Shown here one piece after another: positions 19,291 through 28,163 of a DNA stretch of 64,000 bases. The DNA is from JBBSAT01 sp044223665 (GTDB lineage Bacteria; Myxococcota_A; Polyangia; Polyangiales; Sandaracinaceae). Positions within the stretch are counted from its first letter, which is position 1. Each line of letters opens with the position of its first letter. The notes under the pieces were generated by a model that worked only from the letters and a program-made list of their open reading frames with translations, made no database searches and was not told the DNA's origin. Position numbers and translations under genes: made by a program. The DNA is taken from positions 5,422-69,421 of the forward strand of contig JBGALT010000024.1 in NCBI GenBank assembly GCA_044223665.1. Direction: 5' to 3'.

Positions 19291-19461
19291 CCCGTCCTCC
19301 TTCTACTTTCCGTCGACGCCACGCCTGATGCGCGTCGTTGTACCATCGCCGCGCGTGCGGCTCGGGCATCCCCACCTGAAACGATCTGACAGTCGCACTT
19401 CGCGCGGCTCACGCGAGACGAGCCCGGGGACCGCGCGGCCGCTACTGTACCATCGGCCCCG

Positions 19462-21093
19462 GTGCAGCGCGTGTCTCCACGCATAGTGATCTCGTTCGTG
19501 ATCGTGCGCGGCTCGCGCGCCGTGTCGGGAGCGATTCTCGCTGCGGCGCTGGCCCTCGTCGCCTTCGCGTCGCCCGCGCGAGGCGTCGCGCAGGCCGAGG
19601 GATTCCGCATCGATCGCTTCCGTCCCGCACCGAGCGCGGAGGACGGGCTCGGCGTGCAGTACGCGCGCACGCTCGGTCACCTCGTCCCCACCGTCGGCCT
19701 GGTGGTCGACTACGCGCACGCTCCTCTGCTCGCCACCACCAGCGGCGGCGAGCGGGGCGAGATCGTCTCGCACCGGGTGCTCGCCCACGTCTCCGGCGCG
19801 CTCGGCCTCGGCGACTTCTTCGAGCTGCACGTCCGAGCTCCGATCGCGTTCTCGACGAGCGAAGAGCCGGTCGTCGGTGGGCTCCGCTTCACCGCGCCGG
19901 ACACCGTCGCGCTCGGCGACGGCGCGCTCGGCGCATCCGTCGCGCTCATGTCGGAGGGGCGCCTCGGTCTCTCGCTCGGCCTGATGGCGGAGGCGCTCCT
20001 GCCGTGGGGAACGACCTCGTCCTACGCGAGCGACACCGACTTCTCGGCCCGTGGCCAGTTCCTGTTCAGCTACGCGCTGCGCGAAGTGACGTTCTCGCTG
20101 ATGGTGGGCGGCCTCGGGCGGTTCGAGCGGCAGATCTCGGTCGCCCGCTCGGGCAGCGAGCTCGAGTACGCCGCGAGCATCCTCTTGCCGGTGATCGCCG
20201 AGGTGGACTTGCTCGTCGAGGCCACCGGCGCGGTGGTGCTCACCGAAGGCCAGCGGCACCCGGCGCCCCTCGAGGCGATGGCGGGCGGTCGCTTCCGGCT
20301 CGGCGCGGGGCTCTCGCTCGAGGCGGCGGTCGCGCTCGGCTTCTCGCAGGCGCCCGGCGTTCCCGACGTGCGCGCGCTCCTCGGCTTGCGCTGGATGCCG
20401 CCGCCCCCGCCGCCCGGCGACTCGGACGGCGACGGCATGCTGGATCCGGTCGACTCCTGTCCGCACCAGGCCGAGGACGAGGACGGCTGGGACGACCACG
20501 ACGGCTGCATCGATCCCGACGACGACGGCGACGGCTGGATCGACGAAGACGACCCCTGTCCGCGCGACGCCGAGGACCGAGATGGCTACGAGGACGCGGA
20601 TGGGTGTCCCGATCCGGACGACGACGGCGACGGCGTCCGCGACGCCGAGGACCAATGCCCTCGCCTTCCCGGCGCGGACTTCCAGCACGGCTGCCCGCAG
20701 CTGATCGAGGTCGCGCCCGACCAGATCACCTTCTCGTGGCCGATCGAGTGGATCGAGGGCTCCTCGGTGATTCCGGTGAGCCTCGGCGGCGCGCTCGACG
20801 AGATGGCGAGCGCGATGAGCGTCGATCCGCGGCGATCGCGCTGGCGCATCGGCGTGCGCGCGATCACGGTCTCCCGTCGAGACGACGGCGCTGCGCTCGC
20901 GCTCGCCCGCGCCGAGGCGCTCGCGGCGGCGCTCGTCGAGCGTGGCATCGACGCGAGCCGCCTCGAGGCCGTGATGCTCCCGCCGACCGCGGCGAGCGAG
21001 GTCGAGATCACGAACCAAGGGCCGACGGCGGGCCATGCGGCACCGCCGCCGCGCCCGGTCGCGCCCGAGACGCCACCGCCGGTGCAGCCATGA
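19462..21093 (+). CDS. Outer membrane protein with TSP3 repeats and OmpA-like C-terminus
   Basis: This 543-residue secreted protein starts at a GTG that has no ribosome-binding site; later GTG codons are alternatives. The signal peptide core lies at about 20-42 (ILAAALALVAFASPA). A beta-barrel-like domain follows (50-310), then Pro-rich MPPPPPPGDSDGDG and TSP3 calcium repeats (about 315-410), then a degenerate OmpA-like domain (415-520) in which the usual peptidoglycan-binding NxxLSxxRA pattern is only partly kept (LALARAEALAAALVERGI). The tail is Pro-rich. It overlaps the next gene by four bases (ATGA). It resembles the protein at 5128 in layout but is clearly diverged. Confidence 0.82.
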   Translation: MQRVSPRIVISFVIVRGSRAVSGAILAAALALVAFASPARGVAQAEGFRIDRFRPAPSAEDGLGVQYARTLGHLVPTVGLVVDYAHAPLLATTSGGERGEIVSHRVLAHVSGALGLGDFFELHVRAPIAFSTSEEPVVGGLRFTAPDTVALGDGALGASVALMSEGRLGLSLGLMAEALLPWGTTSSYASDTDFSARGQFLFSYALREVTFSLMVGGLGRFERQISVARSGSELEYAASILLPVIAEVDLLVEATGAVVLTEGQRHPAPLEAMAGGRFRLGAGLSLEAAVALGFSQAPGVPDVRALLGLRWMPPPPPPGDSDGDGMLDPVDSCPHQAEDEDGWDDHDGCIDPDDDGDGWIDEDDPCPRDAEDRDGYEDADGCPDPDDDGDGVRDAEDQCPRLPGADFQHGCPQLIEVAPDQITFSWPIEWIEGSSVIPVSLGGALDEMASAMSVDPRRSRWRIGVRAITVSRRDDGAALALARAEALAAALVERGIDASRLEAVMLPPTAASEVEITNQGPTAGHAAPPPRPVAPETPPPVQP

Positions 21094-22346
21094 CGCACGC
21101 ACGCTCGCTCTTCGTCTCGCTCGTGCTCGCCTCGCTCGCGGGCCAGCCCGGGCTCGCCGCCGCTCAGGCCGATCTGATCGTGGGCCTCGGTGGGCCGCTC
21201 GACTTCGGTGCCGGCGTGCTCGCCCGCGGCGACGACACGTCCTCACCGATGGCGATCGATCTCTCCCCGACGTTCCCGAGCGGCGTCGACTTCTTCGGCG
21301 GCCACTACACGTCGGTGTTCCTCAACGTCAACGGCAGCATCACGTTCGGCCGCTCGCTCGGCACGTTCACGCCCGAGTCGTTTCCCTTGCCCGCCTCGAG
21401 CGCACCGATGATCGCGGCGTGGTGGGGCGACGTCGACACGCGCGTCGTGCCGGCCGATCCCGACACGAACCTCGTCTACTTCGGCGGCGACGCCACCCAC
21501 TTCGTCTTCACGTGGATCGACGTCGGCTACTTCGACACGCACCTCGATCTCGCGAACGCGTTCCAGATCGTGCTCACCCCCGACGCCGGCGGCGCGCCGG
21601 GCGCGTTCGTCGCGGAGCTGCGCTACCACCGCTGCGAGTGGACGACCGGCGATGCGCCCTCGAGCGGCGGGCACATGGGCCTGGGCGGTATCGAGGCGCA
21701 GGCCGGCTTCGATGCGGCCGACGGAACGCACTTCGTCATGCTCCCCGGCTCGCGGACGCCGGAGGTGCTCGCGCTCTGCACGAGCAGCAACGTGGGCAGC
21801 CCCGGCGTGTGGAGCTTGAACAGCGCGCCGAGCGAGCCCGTCTGCGGCAACGGCCTGCGCGAGACGGGCGAGGCCTGCGACGACGGCAACCTCGAGCCGC
21901 ACGACGGCTGCGACGAGCGCTGCGTCGTCGACACGCCCTGCTACACGCGGCTCGACGACGGCGGCGCGATCGTGCCCTTCGACGGCAGCTTCGAGACGGG
22001 CCTGCCCGACGCGGGAACCCCGCTCGCCGCCTGCCCGTTCGACGCCGGCCCGCCCGACGCCGGCCCCATGGACGCGGGGCCCCCCGACGCAGGGCTCGAC
22101 GGTGGGCGGCGTGGTGACGCCGGCACCCGCTTCGATGCCGGCCCGATGGGCGACGGCGGGCGACGCGACGCGGGGACGATCTCGCCCCCCACGATCGACG
22201 TCACCGGCAGTGGATGCGGCTGCCGCGCGGGCGGCCGCCGGCGGGACGGCTGCGGGCTCGCGCTGGGCGCGATGCTCGGCGTGCTGGTGCTCGCCCGCGC
22301 GCGTCAGCGATGGCGCGGCTGCGTGCAGATCTCCGGCGGTCGCTGA
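21090..22346 (+). CDS. Secreted nidogen-like protein with DUF4215 repeat and MYXO-CTERM-like tail
   Basis: This 418-residue protein has a signal peptide (cleavage near residue 25), a nidogen (NIDO)-type domain at about 40-235 (VFLNVNGSITFG, APMIAAWWGDVDTR), then a cysteine repeat CGNGLRETGEACDDGN...DGCDERC (DUF4215 family, about 250-290). A Pro-Asp-Ala-Gly linker follows, and a tail with GCGCR, a hydrophobic helix and basic residues (about 372-412), matching the MYXO-CTERM surface-sorting plan. Start ATG overlaps the preceding stop. Its last 43 bases overlap the convergent lipoprotein gene. Likely anchored at or released from the cell surface; binding partner unknown. Confidence 0.85.
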   Translation: MTHARSLFVSLVLASLAGQPGLAAAQADLIVGLGGPLDFGAGVLARGDDTSSPMAIDLSPTFPSGVDFFGGHYTSVFLNVNGSITFGRSLGTFTPESFPLPASSAPMIAAWWGDVDTRVVPADPDTNLVYFGGDATHFVFTWIDVGYFDTHLDLANAFQIVLTPDAGGAPGAFVAELRYHRCEWTTGDAPSSGGHMGLGGIEAQAGFDAADGTHFVMLPGSRTPEVLALCTSSNVGSPGVWSLNSAPSEPVCGNGLRETGEACDDGNLEPHDGCDERCVVDTPCYTRLDDGGAIVPFDGSFETGLPDAGTPLAACPFDAGPPDAGPMDAGPPDAGLDGGRRGDAGTRFDAGPMGDGGRRDAGTISPPTIDVTGSGCGCRAGGRRRDGCGLALGAMLGVLVLARARQRWRGCVQISGGR

Positions 22347-22876
22347 CCTTCTTGCATGATGGCGTTGGCGATCTCGCCGATCGCCTCCGAGCACTGCGAG
22401 TCCCGCGCGCGAGCGAGCTGCGCACAGCGAGCCCGTGCACCGCGCACCGACGCGTAACGCGCGATGAGCGAGCAGCAGCGGACGGCGCGCTCGCACGTGG
22501 CCGAGAGATGCGGCATCGCGGTGGTGGGGGGCACGGCCGTCGTGGGCGGCACGCCGGTCCCCGGCGGCACGCCCGTCACCGGAGCCATGGCGGTGGTCGG
22601 TGGGACGCCCGTCGGCGGGACGCTGGTGACGGGCACGGCCGTCGTCGGAACGGTCGAGGTCGCCGGAGCCGTCGTGGTCGTGGTGGTGGTCGTCGCCGGC
22701 GCCGCGACGCTCGTCGGCGGCGGAGGCGGTGGGGGAGGCGGCGGCTCACGAAGCCCGCAGCCGATCACGACGCCCGTCACGGCGAGCGCGATCGCGAACC
22801 GACGAGTGACGGACGCTCCGGCCGAGTCTTTCTGGGGAGCGACGGCTCTCCGAGGTGTTCGTTCAGACCCCTGCAT
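22304..22876 (-). CDS. Lipoprotein with Pro/Thr-rich stalk and cysteine-containing C-terminal domain
   Basis: This 190-residue protein has a long basic N-region (27 residues) before a hydrophobic core and lipobox VVIGC (about Cys40). A run of prolines, a Thr-rich run and a low-complexity stalk of Pro-Val-Thr repeats (to about residue 125) lead to a small domain with five cysteines (CERAVRCCSL, RARCAQL, SQCSEA). The stalk would hold the domain away from the membrane. The ATG is chosen because the hydrophobic core must stay near the start; there is no clear ribosome-binding site. It is convergent with and overlaps the nidogen-like gene. No known family. Confidence 0.68.
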   Translation of the reverse strand: MQGSERTPRRAVAPQKDSAGASVTRRFAIALAVTGVVIGCGLREPPPPPPPPPPTSVAAPATTTTTTTTAPATSTVPTTAVPVTSVPPTGVPPTTAMAPVTGVPPGTGVPPTTAVPPTTAMPHLSATCERAVRCCSLIARYASVRGARARCAQLARARDSQCSEAIGEIANAIMQEGQRPPEICTQPRHR

Positions 22877-22992
22877 CGGCGCCGAGCGTATCCCCCCGCG
22901 CTCGCGCATGCGAGATCGTGTCACGAGGGGGTGTGATCGCGGGCCCGGCGCCGTCGTTGACGGTGAGCTCGCGTCGGAGCCAGGCTCGTCGG

Positions 22993-23619
22993 GTGCGAGA
23001 CGTGGACGCTCGGCGCTCGACGGCGCAGCCCCGCGCGGGGTGCGCGCGCGGGCGAGCCACGTCGTTGCTCGCCGCGTCGCTGGCGTGCGTCGTGGGGGCC
23101 TGCGCCGCGAGCGGCGCGAGCGAGGACGACGGCGGCGGCTCCCTCGATGCGCGTCCACCCGACGCCTCGACCGCCGCCCACGTGGAGATCGGCACCCGCG
23201 GCAGCGGGGCGACGTTCACGCCGTGGCGCGACGGAGCGACCGTGCCGCTCGTGTGGGGATCGCAAGGCGGCGTGATGCTCACCCCCGCCGTCGCCATCGA
23301 CGGCGCGCTGGTGGCCGGTGATGCGCCGGGGCTCGACGTCTCTCTCGAGAACCTCGTCGCGCCCGATCGCACGCCGCTCGAGGGCTTCCCCGGCTACGGC
23401 CCCGTGCACGCGCTCTTCGCGCGCCTCGACACGCGCCTGGTCGACGGGCCGCTCTACGATCAGCTCGGCTGGTCCGACATGCCCGGTCGTCGCTTGATCC
23501 TGCGGGCGCGCGTGGTCGGCGACGGAGTCGACGCGGTCGGCGAGATCGAGGTCGTGCTCGGCTCCGCAGGCAGCGGGCCCGTCGACGGCGGCGCGGCGGA
23601 CGCGGGCGTGGACGATTGA
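22993..23619 (+). CDS. Lipoprotein, unknown function
   Basis: This protein of about 208 residues has lipobox VVGAC preceded by the hydrophobic stretch TSLLAASLACV. A short acidic/Gly linker follows, then one beta-rich domain (HVEIGTRGSGATFTPW to the end) with no recognised motif. The frame is open further upstream and several GTG codons (22918, 22933, 22963, 22993, 23002) are possible starts; 22993 gives a reasonable signal length, but the choice is uncertain. The gene is divergent from the stalk lipoprotein, whose start lies only about 120 bp away, and the next gene follows after 50 bp. Confidence 0.62.
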   Translation: MRDVDARRSTAQPRAGCARGRATSLLAASLACVVGACAASGASEDDGGGSLDARPPDASTAAHVEIGTRGSGATFTPWRDGATVPLVWGSQGGVMLTPAVAIDGALVAGDAPGLDVSLENLVAPDRTPLEGFPGYGPVHALFARLDTRLVDGPLYDQLGWSDMPGRRLILRARVVGDGVDAVGEIEVVLGSAGSGPVDGGAADAGVDD

Positions 23620-23669
23620 CGGCGGTCCGCCCGGTTGACAGCTCCTCGGGCTGCGACGAGCCTTTGGGC

Positions 23670-25295
23670 ATGCATCGCTTCTCCTCGCGCCTTCCCTTGC
23701 TCTCCCTCGCCGGGGCCGTCTTGCTCGCCGCCCTCGCGCCAGCCGCGCGTGCGCACGCCTGTGGCGGCTTCTTCTGCAACGCGACCCAGCCGGTCGTGCA
23801 GTCGGGGGAGCAGATCGTCTACGCGATCGAGGACGACGGCTCGCTCGTGATGACCGTGCGCATCGACTACCAGGGCACCGCGCCCGAGTTCGCGTGGATC
23901 CTCCCCGTGCCGGTGGTGCCGACGATCGAGCTCGGCTCGAACGCCATGTTCGACGCGCTCGGTCTGGCGACGGCGCCGCGCTTCGACGTGCTCTCGCGGA
24001 CCGATGGCACGTGCGCCATCGCGCCCGACTGCAGCTACCCGGACTCCGGCTACTTCTTCGCCGACGCGGCCGCGGCCAGCGATGCCGGCGCCGGCGGGCC
24101 CCGGATCTACCTGGACGAGACGCTCGGGCCCTACGAGACGGTCGTGATCGGCGGCTCCGGCGCGGAGGTCACCACCTGGCTCACCACGAACGGCTACGCG
24201 ATCGCGCCGGGCTCGACGCCGATCCTCGACGCCTACCTCGCATCGGGCCACGTCGTCGTGGCGCTGCGGCTGCGCACGAGCGCCAGCACCAGCGAGATCC
24301 AGCCCGTCCGACTGCGCATGCCGGGCACGCCGCCGTGCTTGCCCATTCGTCTGACGGCGATCGCGACGACGCCGGATCTTCCCATCACCGCGTTCTTCCT
24401 CGCCTCGCACCGCGTGGTGTCGTCCAACTACTCGATGCTCGATGCTTCCTGGGACGACGTCGGGCTCTGGACGCGCACCGTGTCGTACTCGTCGTGGGTC
24501 ACCCGCGAGGTCGACACGCTCGGCGGCCGCGCCTTCGCGACCGACTACGCGGGAACGACGCCGACCGTGATGCTCACGCTCCCGAGCGTGACCGACCTCG
24601 CGACCGAGACGGATCCGGGGGCCTTTCTCCGCGCGCTCCGCGTGCGCGGCTACGGGGGCGATGCGCAGCTGCTCGCGCTGCTCACGCGCTTCGTCGTGCC
24701 GCCCGACGGGATGATGCCTCGCGACTTCTACAACTGCCTGTTCAACAGCTTCGGCGGATGCGACGTACCCGCGAGCTACGACCCCGCCGGCCTCGCGGCC
24801 GCGATCGACGAGACGATCACGCAGCCACGCGCGAGCGACGCCGCGATGATCGGCCGGCACGCGTACACCACGCGCCTGTACACCACGATGAGCGCCGAGG
24901 AGATGACGCTCGATCCGGAGTTCCGCGTCGACGACGCGCTCCCCGCGGTGCCCAACGTCCACGTCGCGACCTTCGTGACCGAGTGCGACTCCCACCACTG
25001 GAGCTACGAGGCCGCGGTCCACGCGGAGCTGCCCGGCGGAGCGATCGCGAGCGTGCAGGCCGCGACCCCGCACGGCACCGACGCGTCCTACTGCGCCCGA
25101 CTCGGCGGCTACCTCACCGGCACGACGCCCGGGGTCGACTCGGGCCTCACGTCGGCGCCCGACGCCGCCGTCACCGCCACGCCGGGCGGCGGCGGAGGCT
25201 GCGCGGTCGGGTCGGCACGATCGCCCTTCGCCGCAATCATCGCATCGCTCGCCCTCGCGCTCTTCCTCGCGCGCCGGCGGTCGCCGCGGGCGTAG
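23670..25295 (+). CDS. DUF2330-type secreted protein with MYXO-CTERM-like tail
   Basis: This 541-residue protein has a signal peptide ending near ARAHA and immediately afterwards the CGGFFC motif characteristic of DUF2330 proteins. The body is rich in beta structure (FAWILPVPVVP, VVIGGSGAEV) typical of that family up to about residue 350. The C-terminus has GGGGGC, a hydrophobic helix and RRRSPRA, a MYXO-CTERM-like sorting signal. DUF2330 proteins are exported, common in myxobacteria and of unknown function. A TTGACA box at 23635-23640 may be a -35 element. The stop lies six bases from the stop of the convergent sctR gene. Confidence 0.85.
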   Translation: MHRFSSRLPLLSLAGAVLLAALAPAARAHACGGFFCNATQPVVQSGEQIVYAIEDDGSLVMTVRIDYQGTAPEFAWILPVPVVPTIELGSNAMFDALGLATAPRFDVLSRTDGTCAIAPDCSYPDSGYFFADAAAASDAGAGGPRIYLDETLGPYETVVIGGSGAEVTTWLTTNGYAIAPGSTPILDAYLASGHVVVALRLRTSASTSEIQPVRLRMPGTPPCLPIRLTAIATTPDLPITAFFLASHRVVSSNYSMLDASWDDVGLWTRTVSYSSWVTREVDTLGGRAFATDYAGTTPTVMLTLPSVTDLATETDPGAFLRALRVRGYGGDAQLLALLTRFVVPPDGMMPRDFYNCLFNSFGGCDVPASYDPAGLAAAIDETITQPRASDAAMIGRHAYTTRLYTTMSAEEMTLDPEFRVDDALPAVPNVHVATFVTECDSHHWSYEAAVHAELPGGAIASVQAATPHGTDASYCARLGGYLTGTTPGVDSGLTSAPDAAVTATPGGGGGCAVGSARSPFAAIIASLALALFLARRRSPRA

Positions 25296-25301
25296 CGCAC
25301 C

Positions 25302-25979
25302 TCACGCGTAGCCGAGCACCAGCGCGCGCGCGAGCAGGTACCAGCCGTCGACCATCACGAAGAGGAGCAGCTTGAAGGGCAGGCTCACCTGCGTCGGGTT
25401 GAGCGAGGTGAGGCCGAGCGAGGTGAGCACGTTGGCGATCACGAGATCGACGACGAGGAACGGCAGGAAGATCAGGAAGCCGAGCTGGAACGCCTCTCCG
25501 AGCTCGGTGACGACGAAGGCCGGCGCGACGACGAGCAGGTCGTGCTCGCCCACCTCGGCACGCTGCGGCTCGGGCCGCGCCTGCCGCGCCAGATCGAGGA
25601 ACAAGCCACGCTCGCGCTCGCCCGCGTTGTGCTCGAGGAACGCCCGCAGCGGCTCCACGCCGGCCCGGATCGTGGTGATCACGTCCGACGGATGGGCGAG
25701 CGGCGCCGCGGGGTCGATCGCCGTCGCGCTGGGCGCCGCGGCGTCCATCATCGCCGCGCCGACCGGAGCCATCACGTAGAGCGTGAGCAGGAGCGAGAAC
25801 GCCGTGAGCACGGTCCCGCTCGGCACCTCACCGGCGCCCAGCGCGTTGCGCAGCACGGAGAAGACGACCGAGATCTTCACGAAGCTCGTCGTCATCACGA
25901 AGACGAGCGGGATCGCCGCGATCAAGAGGAGCGCGAGGTACGGAGCCAGGCTCGCGTCGGTCGGCACGGCGGCGAGCAT
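25302..25979 (-). CDS. sctR: Type III secretion export apparatus protein SctR (FliP/YscR family), orphan
   Basis: This 225-residue inner-membrane protein has the FliP/SctR pattern. It has an N-terminal membrane pair (YLALLLIAAIPLVFVMTTSF), the conserved KISVVFSVLRNALG, a polar middle loop (about 100-150), a second membrane pair and the C-terminal signature PFKLLLFVMVDGWYLL, which is closer to injectisome SctR than to flagellar FliP. SctR forms the core of the export gate with SctS and SctT. None of those genes is in the window. The ATG is preferred over an upstream TTG. It follows the nucleotidyltransferase-fold gene by 34 bp on the same strand. Confidence 0.85.
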   Translation of the reverse strand: MLAAVPTDASLAPYLALLLIAAIPLVFVMTTSFVKISVVFSVLRNALGAGEVPSGTVLTAFSLLLTLYVMAPVGAAMMDAAAPSATAIDPAAPLAHPSDVITTIRAGVEPLRAFLEHNAGERERGLFLDLARQARPEPQRAEVGEHDLLVVAPAFVVTELGEAFQLGFLIFLPFLVVDLVIANVLTSLGLTSLNPTQVSLPFKLLLFVMVDGWYLLARALVLGYA

Positions 25980-26013
25980 CGGTGCTCGCGGGGGCGCCGT
26001 CAACGCATCGCGC

Positions 26014-27048
26014 CTACGTCGCGCCGTCGAGCGTGCGGTCGATGCGCCTCAGCGATCGCTGCGCGCGCCCGCGCCAGCCCTCCCCCCTGGCCACGAGTGT
26101 CTTCCACGCGTCTCGCAGGTCCGCCGGACGCTGATCGCCGATCACGTCGATCAACGCCTGCGCTTGCGCGAGGTCCTTGGCGGCCTTCGCCGCCTGATGG
26201 GCAGGCCGCTCCTGGGCGACGATGAGCTTGTGTAGAGCGAATCGAGCAGGCACCGGCACGTTCACGAGCACGCCGGCGGCGCCCGCGATGGCGGCGGGGA
26301 TCGTCTCCTCGAGCACGAAGTCGAGGAAGCGCAGCGGCGTCGCAGAGCCACCGAGCGCGGGGAGTCGGACCGGCCCGACGCGGCTCCGCCCGCGGAGCGG
26401 CGTGAGGAGATCGACGCGCAGCTCGGTTCCGTGGACCCGGAACGACGTCGATGCCGAGCGGTGATCGAAGGCAGGAATCGGCCAGAGCGCGCCGCCGCTC
26501 TCCCGCTCTCGCGTCAGCTTGCCGAGATCCGCCGGCGTGATCTCGGCGGCCAACGCCACGCTGACGTTCGCGTCCTGTGCGAGATCGATGTCGTCGGTCC
26601 GCACCGAGAGTGAGCTCCAGCGGACGCCGAGCACGTTTCCTAGTACCGCGAAGGCGTGGGTTCCGACGAGAACGGCCCCCGCCCGGAAGAGGCCAGCGTC
26701 CGCGAGCGCACCGAACAACTTCGCCTCCGCGGCCGTCGGCGCGGCAGCTCGTCCCGCGCGAACGGCGGCCACGAGATCCTCCCGGCTCTCGGCGCGCTCG
26801 CGAGCCTCCGCCCACGTGCGCGTCATCTCCTCGACGCGCTCGCGCAGCTTCTCCGACTCGGGGCCCAAGTACGTCTGCCTGGCTCCGAGCGGGCCTTTGT
26901 GCTGGACGTAGAGGTACGTACCGCTCCCGACCCGCTTGCGCACGATGGTGCCGGGCTTTCCACCGCCGGCATCTCCCAGGAGTCGCTCGAGCAGCTCGGC
27001 GTAGGCCGTCTGGGTCTGGAGGGACAACGCGGCGTAGGAATCGGGCAC
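26014..27048 (-). CDS. GSU2403-family nucleotidyltransferase-fold protein
   Basis: This 344-residue protein matches the GSU2403-type nucleotidyltransferase fold family (NTP_transf_8/COG5397). An N-terminal helical part (1-115) includes a TYLYVQHKGP patch. The nucleotidyltransferase-like core has GTHAFAVLGN and the acidic pair in RTDDIDLA (about 165-195), then RVDLLTP, and a C-terminal helical region. Function of the family is unproven. GTG start: a TATAAC box ends six bases upstream, so the message may be leaderless. A 10-bp inverted repeat overlaps this promoter. The gene sits in an accessory patch with sctR and transposase remnants. Confidence 0.78.
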   Translation of the reverse strand: MPDSYAALSLQTQTAYAELLERLLGDAGGGKPGTIVRKRVGSGTYLYVQHKGPLGARQTYLGPESEKLRERVEEMTRTWAEARERAESREDLVAAVRAGRAAAPTAAEAKLFGALADAGLFRAGAVLVGTHAFAVLGNVLGVRWSSLSVRTDDIDLAQDANVSVALAAEITPADLGKLTRERESGGALWPIPAFDHRSASTSFRVHGTELRVDLLTPLRGRSRVGPVRLPALGGSATPLRFLDFVLEETIPAAIAGAAGVLVNVPVPARFALHKLIVAQERPAHQAAKAAKDLAQAQALIDVIGDQRPADLRDAWKTLVARGEGWRGRAQRSLRRIDRTLDGAT

Positions 27049-27054
27049 CTTCGA

Positions 27055-27087
27055 GTTATACGCCCAGAACGTAGATCGGGCGTATAA
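27055..27087 (-). promoter_or_regulatory. Inverted repeat overlapping -10 box of nucleotidyltransferase gene
   Basis: TTATACGCCC (27056-27065) and GGGCGTATAA (27078-27087) form a perfect 10-bp inverted repeat with a 12-bp spacer. On the minus strand the proximal arm contains TATAAC (27060-27055), a good -10 box whose end is six bases from the GTG start. A dimeric regulator bound here would cover the promoter. No recognisable -35 box lies at the right distance, so activation or extended contacts may be needed. Confidence 0.55.
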
Positions 27088-27178
27088 GCCCGTGCGTTCG
27101 AGACGACGGCAGGCGGCCGCGATCTGTGGCGGCCCGCGCTGCGCGCTCGCGGGCTCCTCGTCGTACCTCTCCGACTCT

Positions 27179-28084
27179 TCACTCCAGGTCCGCGGGTACC
27201 GCGCTGAAATGCAGACCCACCGAGACCCGGGTGCAAAGCGTCGGGTCGCTCGTGGCTGGGTCGAGATCCGCGAAGATGCGGAACAGATCGATCGCGTCTT
27301 GTTGGCTGGCACCGTACGCGACGCGAAAATCCTCGAGGGAGATCGCGCCTCCGAGAGATCCGTCGAGGCCCGCGGTGCTGACGGCGACGTCGATCGCGGC
27401 ATCGTGGAGAGTCAGCGAATCGCTCACCACCTCCGGGCCAAGAACCAGCGCCGCGGGGACCGTGATATCCCCGAGCGCTCCGCGCAGGCGGGCGCCGTCA
27501 CTGGCGATCGGTAGGTCGCGCAGCTGGGCCGTGAACGCGAGCACTTGGTCGGGCGCGACCGCGCCGCCGACCACGAGGGGCGCGCAGTCCGGCGGTCTGC
27601 CGCGACAATCGGGCTGGGCGACCACTCCGAGGTCAGCAAGGAGCAGACCGGTGGGTGGGCCCTGCGCGACGCGGAGCCGCAGGCCCAGGGCGAGCTGGCC
27701 CGAAGCGATGAACGGCACCGCCGACTCCGCGGGGGGTGACGTGGGCTGGATACCCAACAGCTCGAAGCTGTAGCCAAACGCGTTGTCGATTCCGCCGGTG
27801 TTCGAGCCGTCGGCAGAGGTCGCGTCGGCCTGCGCCGTGCAACCGTCGTCGTGGCCCGAGGAGACGACACCATCGAGGTTCACGCCGTACGACAGCCCTG
27901 AGTTCGGCGAGCGGGGAACGTAGACGCTCAACTCGCTCAACACGAGCTCCTGCGACTCCATCGCCATGGAAGCGGCACACCCGCTCGCAGCGGGGCCGGC
28001 CAGCAGAGTGAACAGCGCCAGACTGGCGACACGCCGCAGCCGAGCGCACGCCGCACGACTACTGGATCGACGCTGACAGGTCAT
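27179..28084 (-). CDS. Predicted lipoprotein, unknown function
   Basis: This 301-residue protein begins MTCQRR and has a lipobox-like AASGC at about residue 36 after an Ala/Leu-rich core. The remainder is a single extracytoplasmic domain with few cysteines, including the motifs ELSVYVPRSPNSG and FGYSFELLGIQP. No known family is recognised. Third-position GC is lower than in its neighbours, as in the nucleotidyltransferase gene, which suggests later arrival. A possible -10 (TACTAT) occurs about 25 bp upstream and a GAGG precedes the ATG. It ends just before the divergent-looking remnants around the nucleotidyltransferase promoter. Confidence 0.65.
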   Translation of the reverse strand: MTCQRRSSSRAACARLRRVASLALFTLLAGPAASGCAASMAMESQELVLSELSVYVPRSPNSGLSYGVNLDGVVSSGHDDGCTAQADATSADGSNTGGIDNAFGYSFELLGIQPTSPPAESAVPFIASGQLALGLRLRVAQGPPTGLLLADLGVVAQPDCRGRPPDCAPLVVGGAVAPDQVLAFTAQLRDLPIASDGARLRGALGDITVPAALVLGPEVVSDSLTLHDAAIDVAVSTAGLDGSLGGAISLEDFRVAYGASQQDAIDLFRIFADLDPATSDPTLCTRVSVGLHFSAVPADLE

Positions 28085-28163
28085 CGCGAGCCTCGTCCTC
28101 GTAATAGTATGCCAGGTAGACATACCGCCGACGTACGTGGATAGCGCGTGACGCGGCCCGTGC

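Noticed and set aside
18128..19375. An alternative minus-strand frame rich in DDGAADDGPA repeats
   Set aside because: It is the shifted frame of the same repeat DNA, lacks a domain and has no good start; the MMGQP frame has the strong ribosome-binding site.
19339..19455. Direct repeat TGTACCATCG at 19339-19348 and 19446-19455 between divergent genes
   Set aside because: Only two 10-bp copies over 100 bp apart; could be chance or a shared -10 region, too weak to call.
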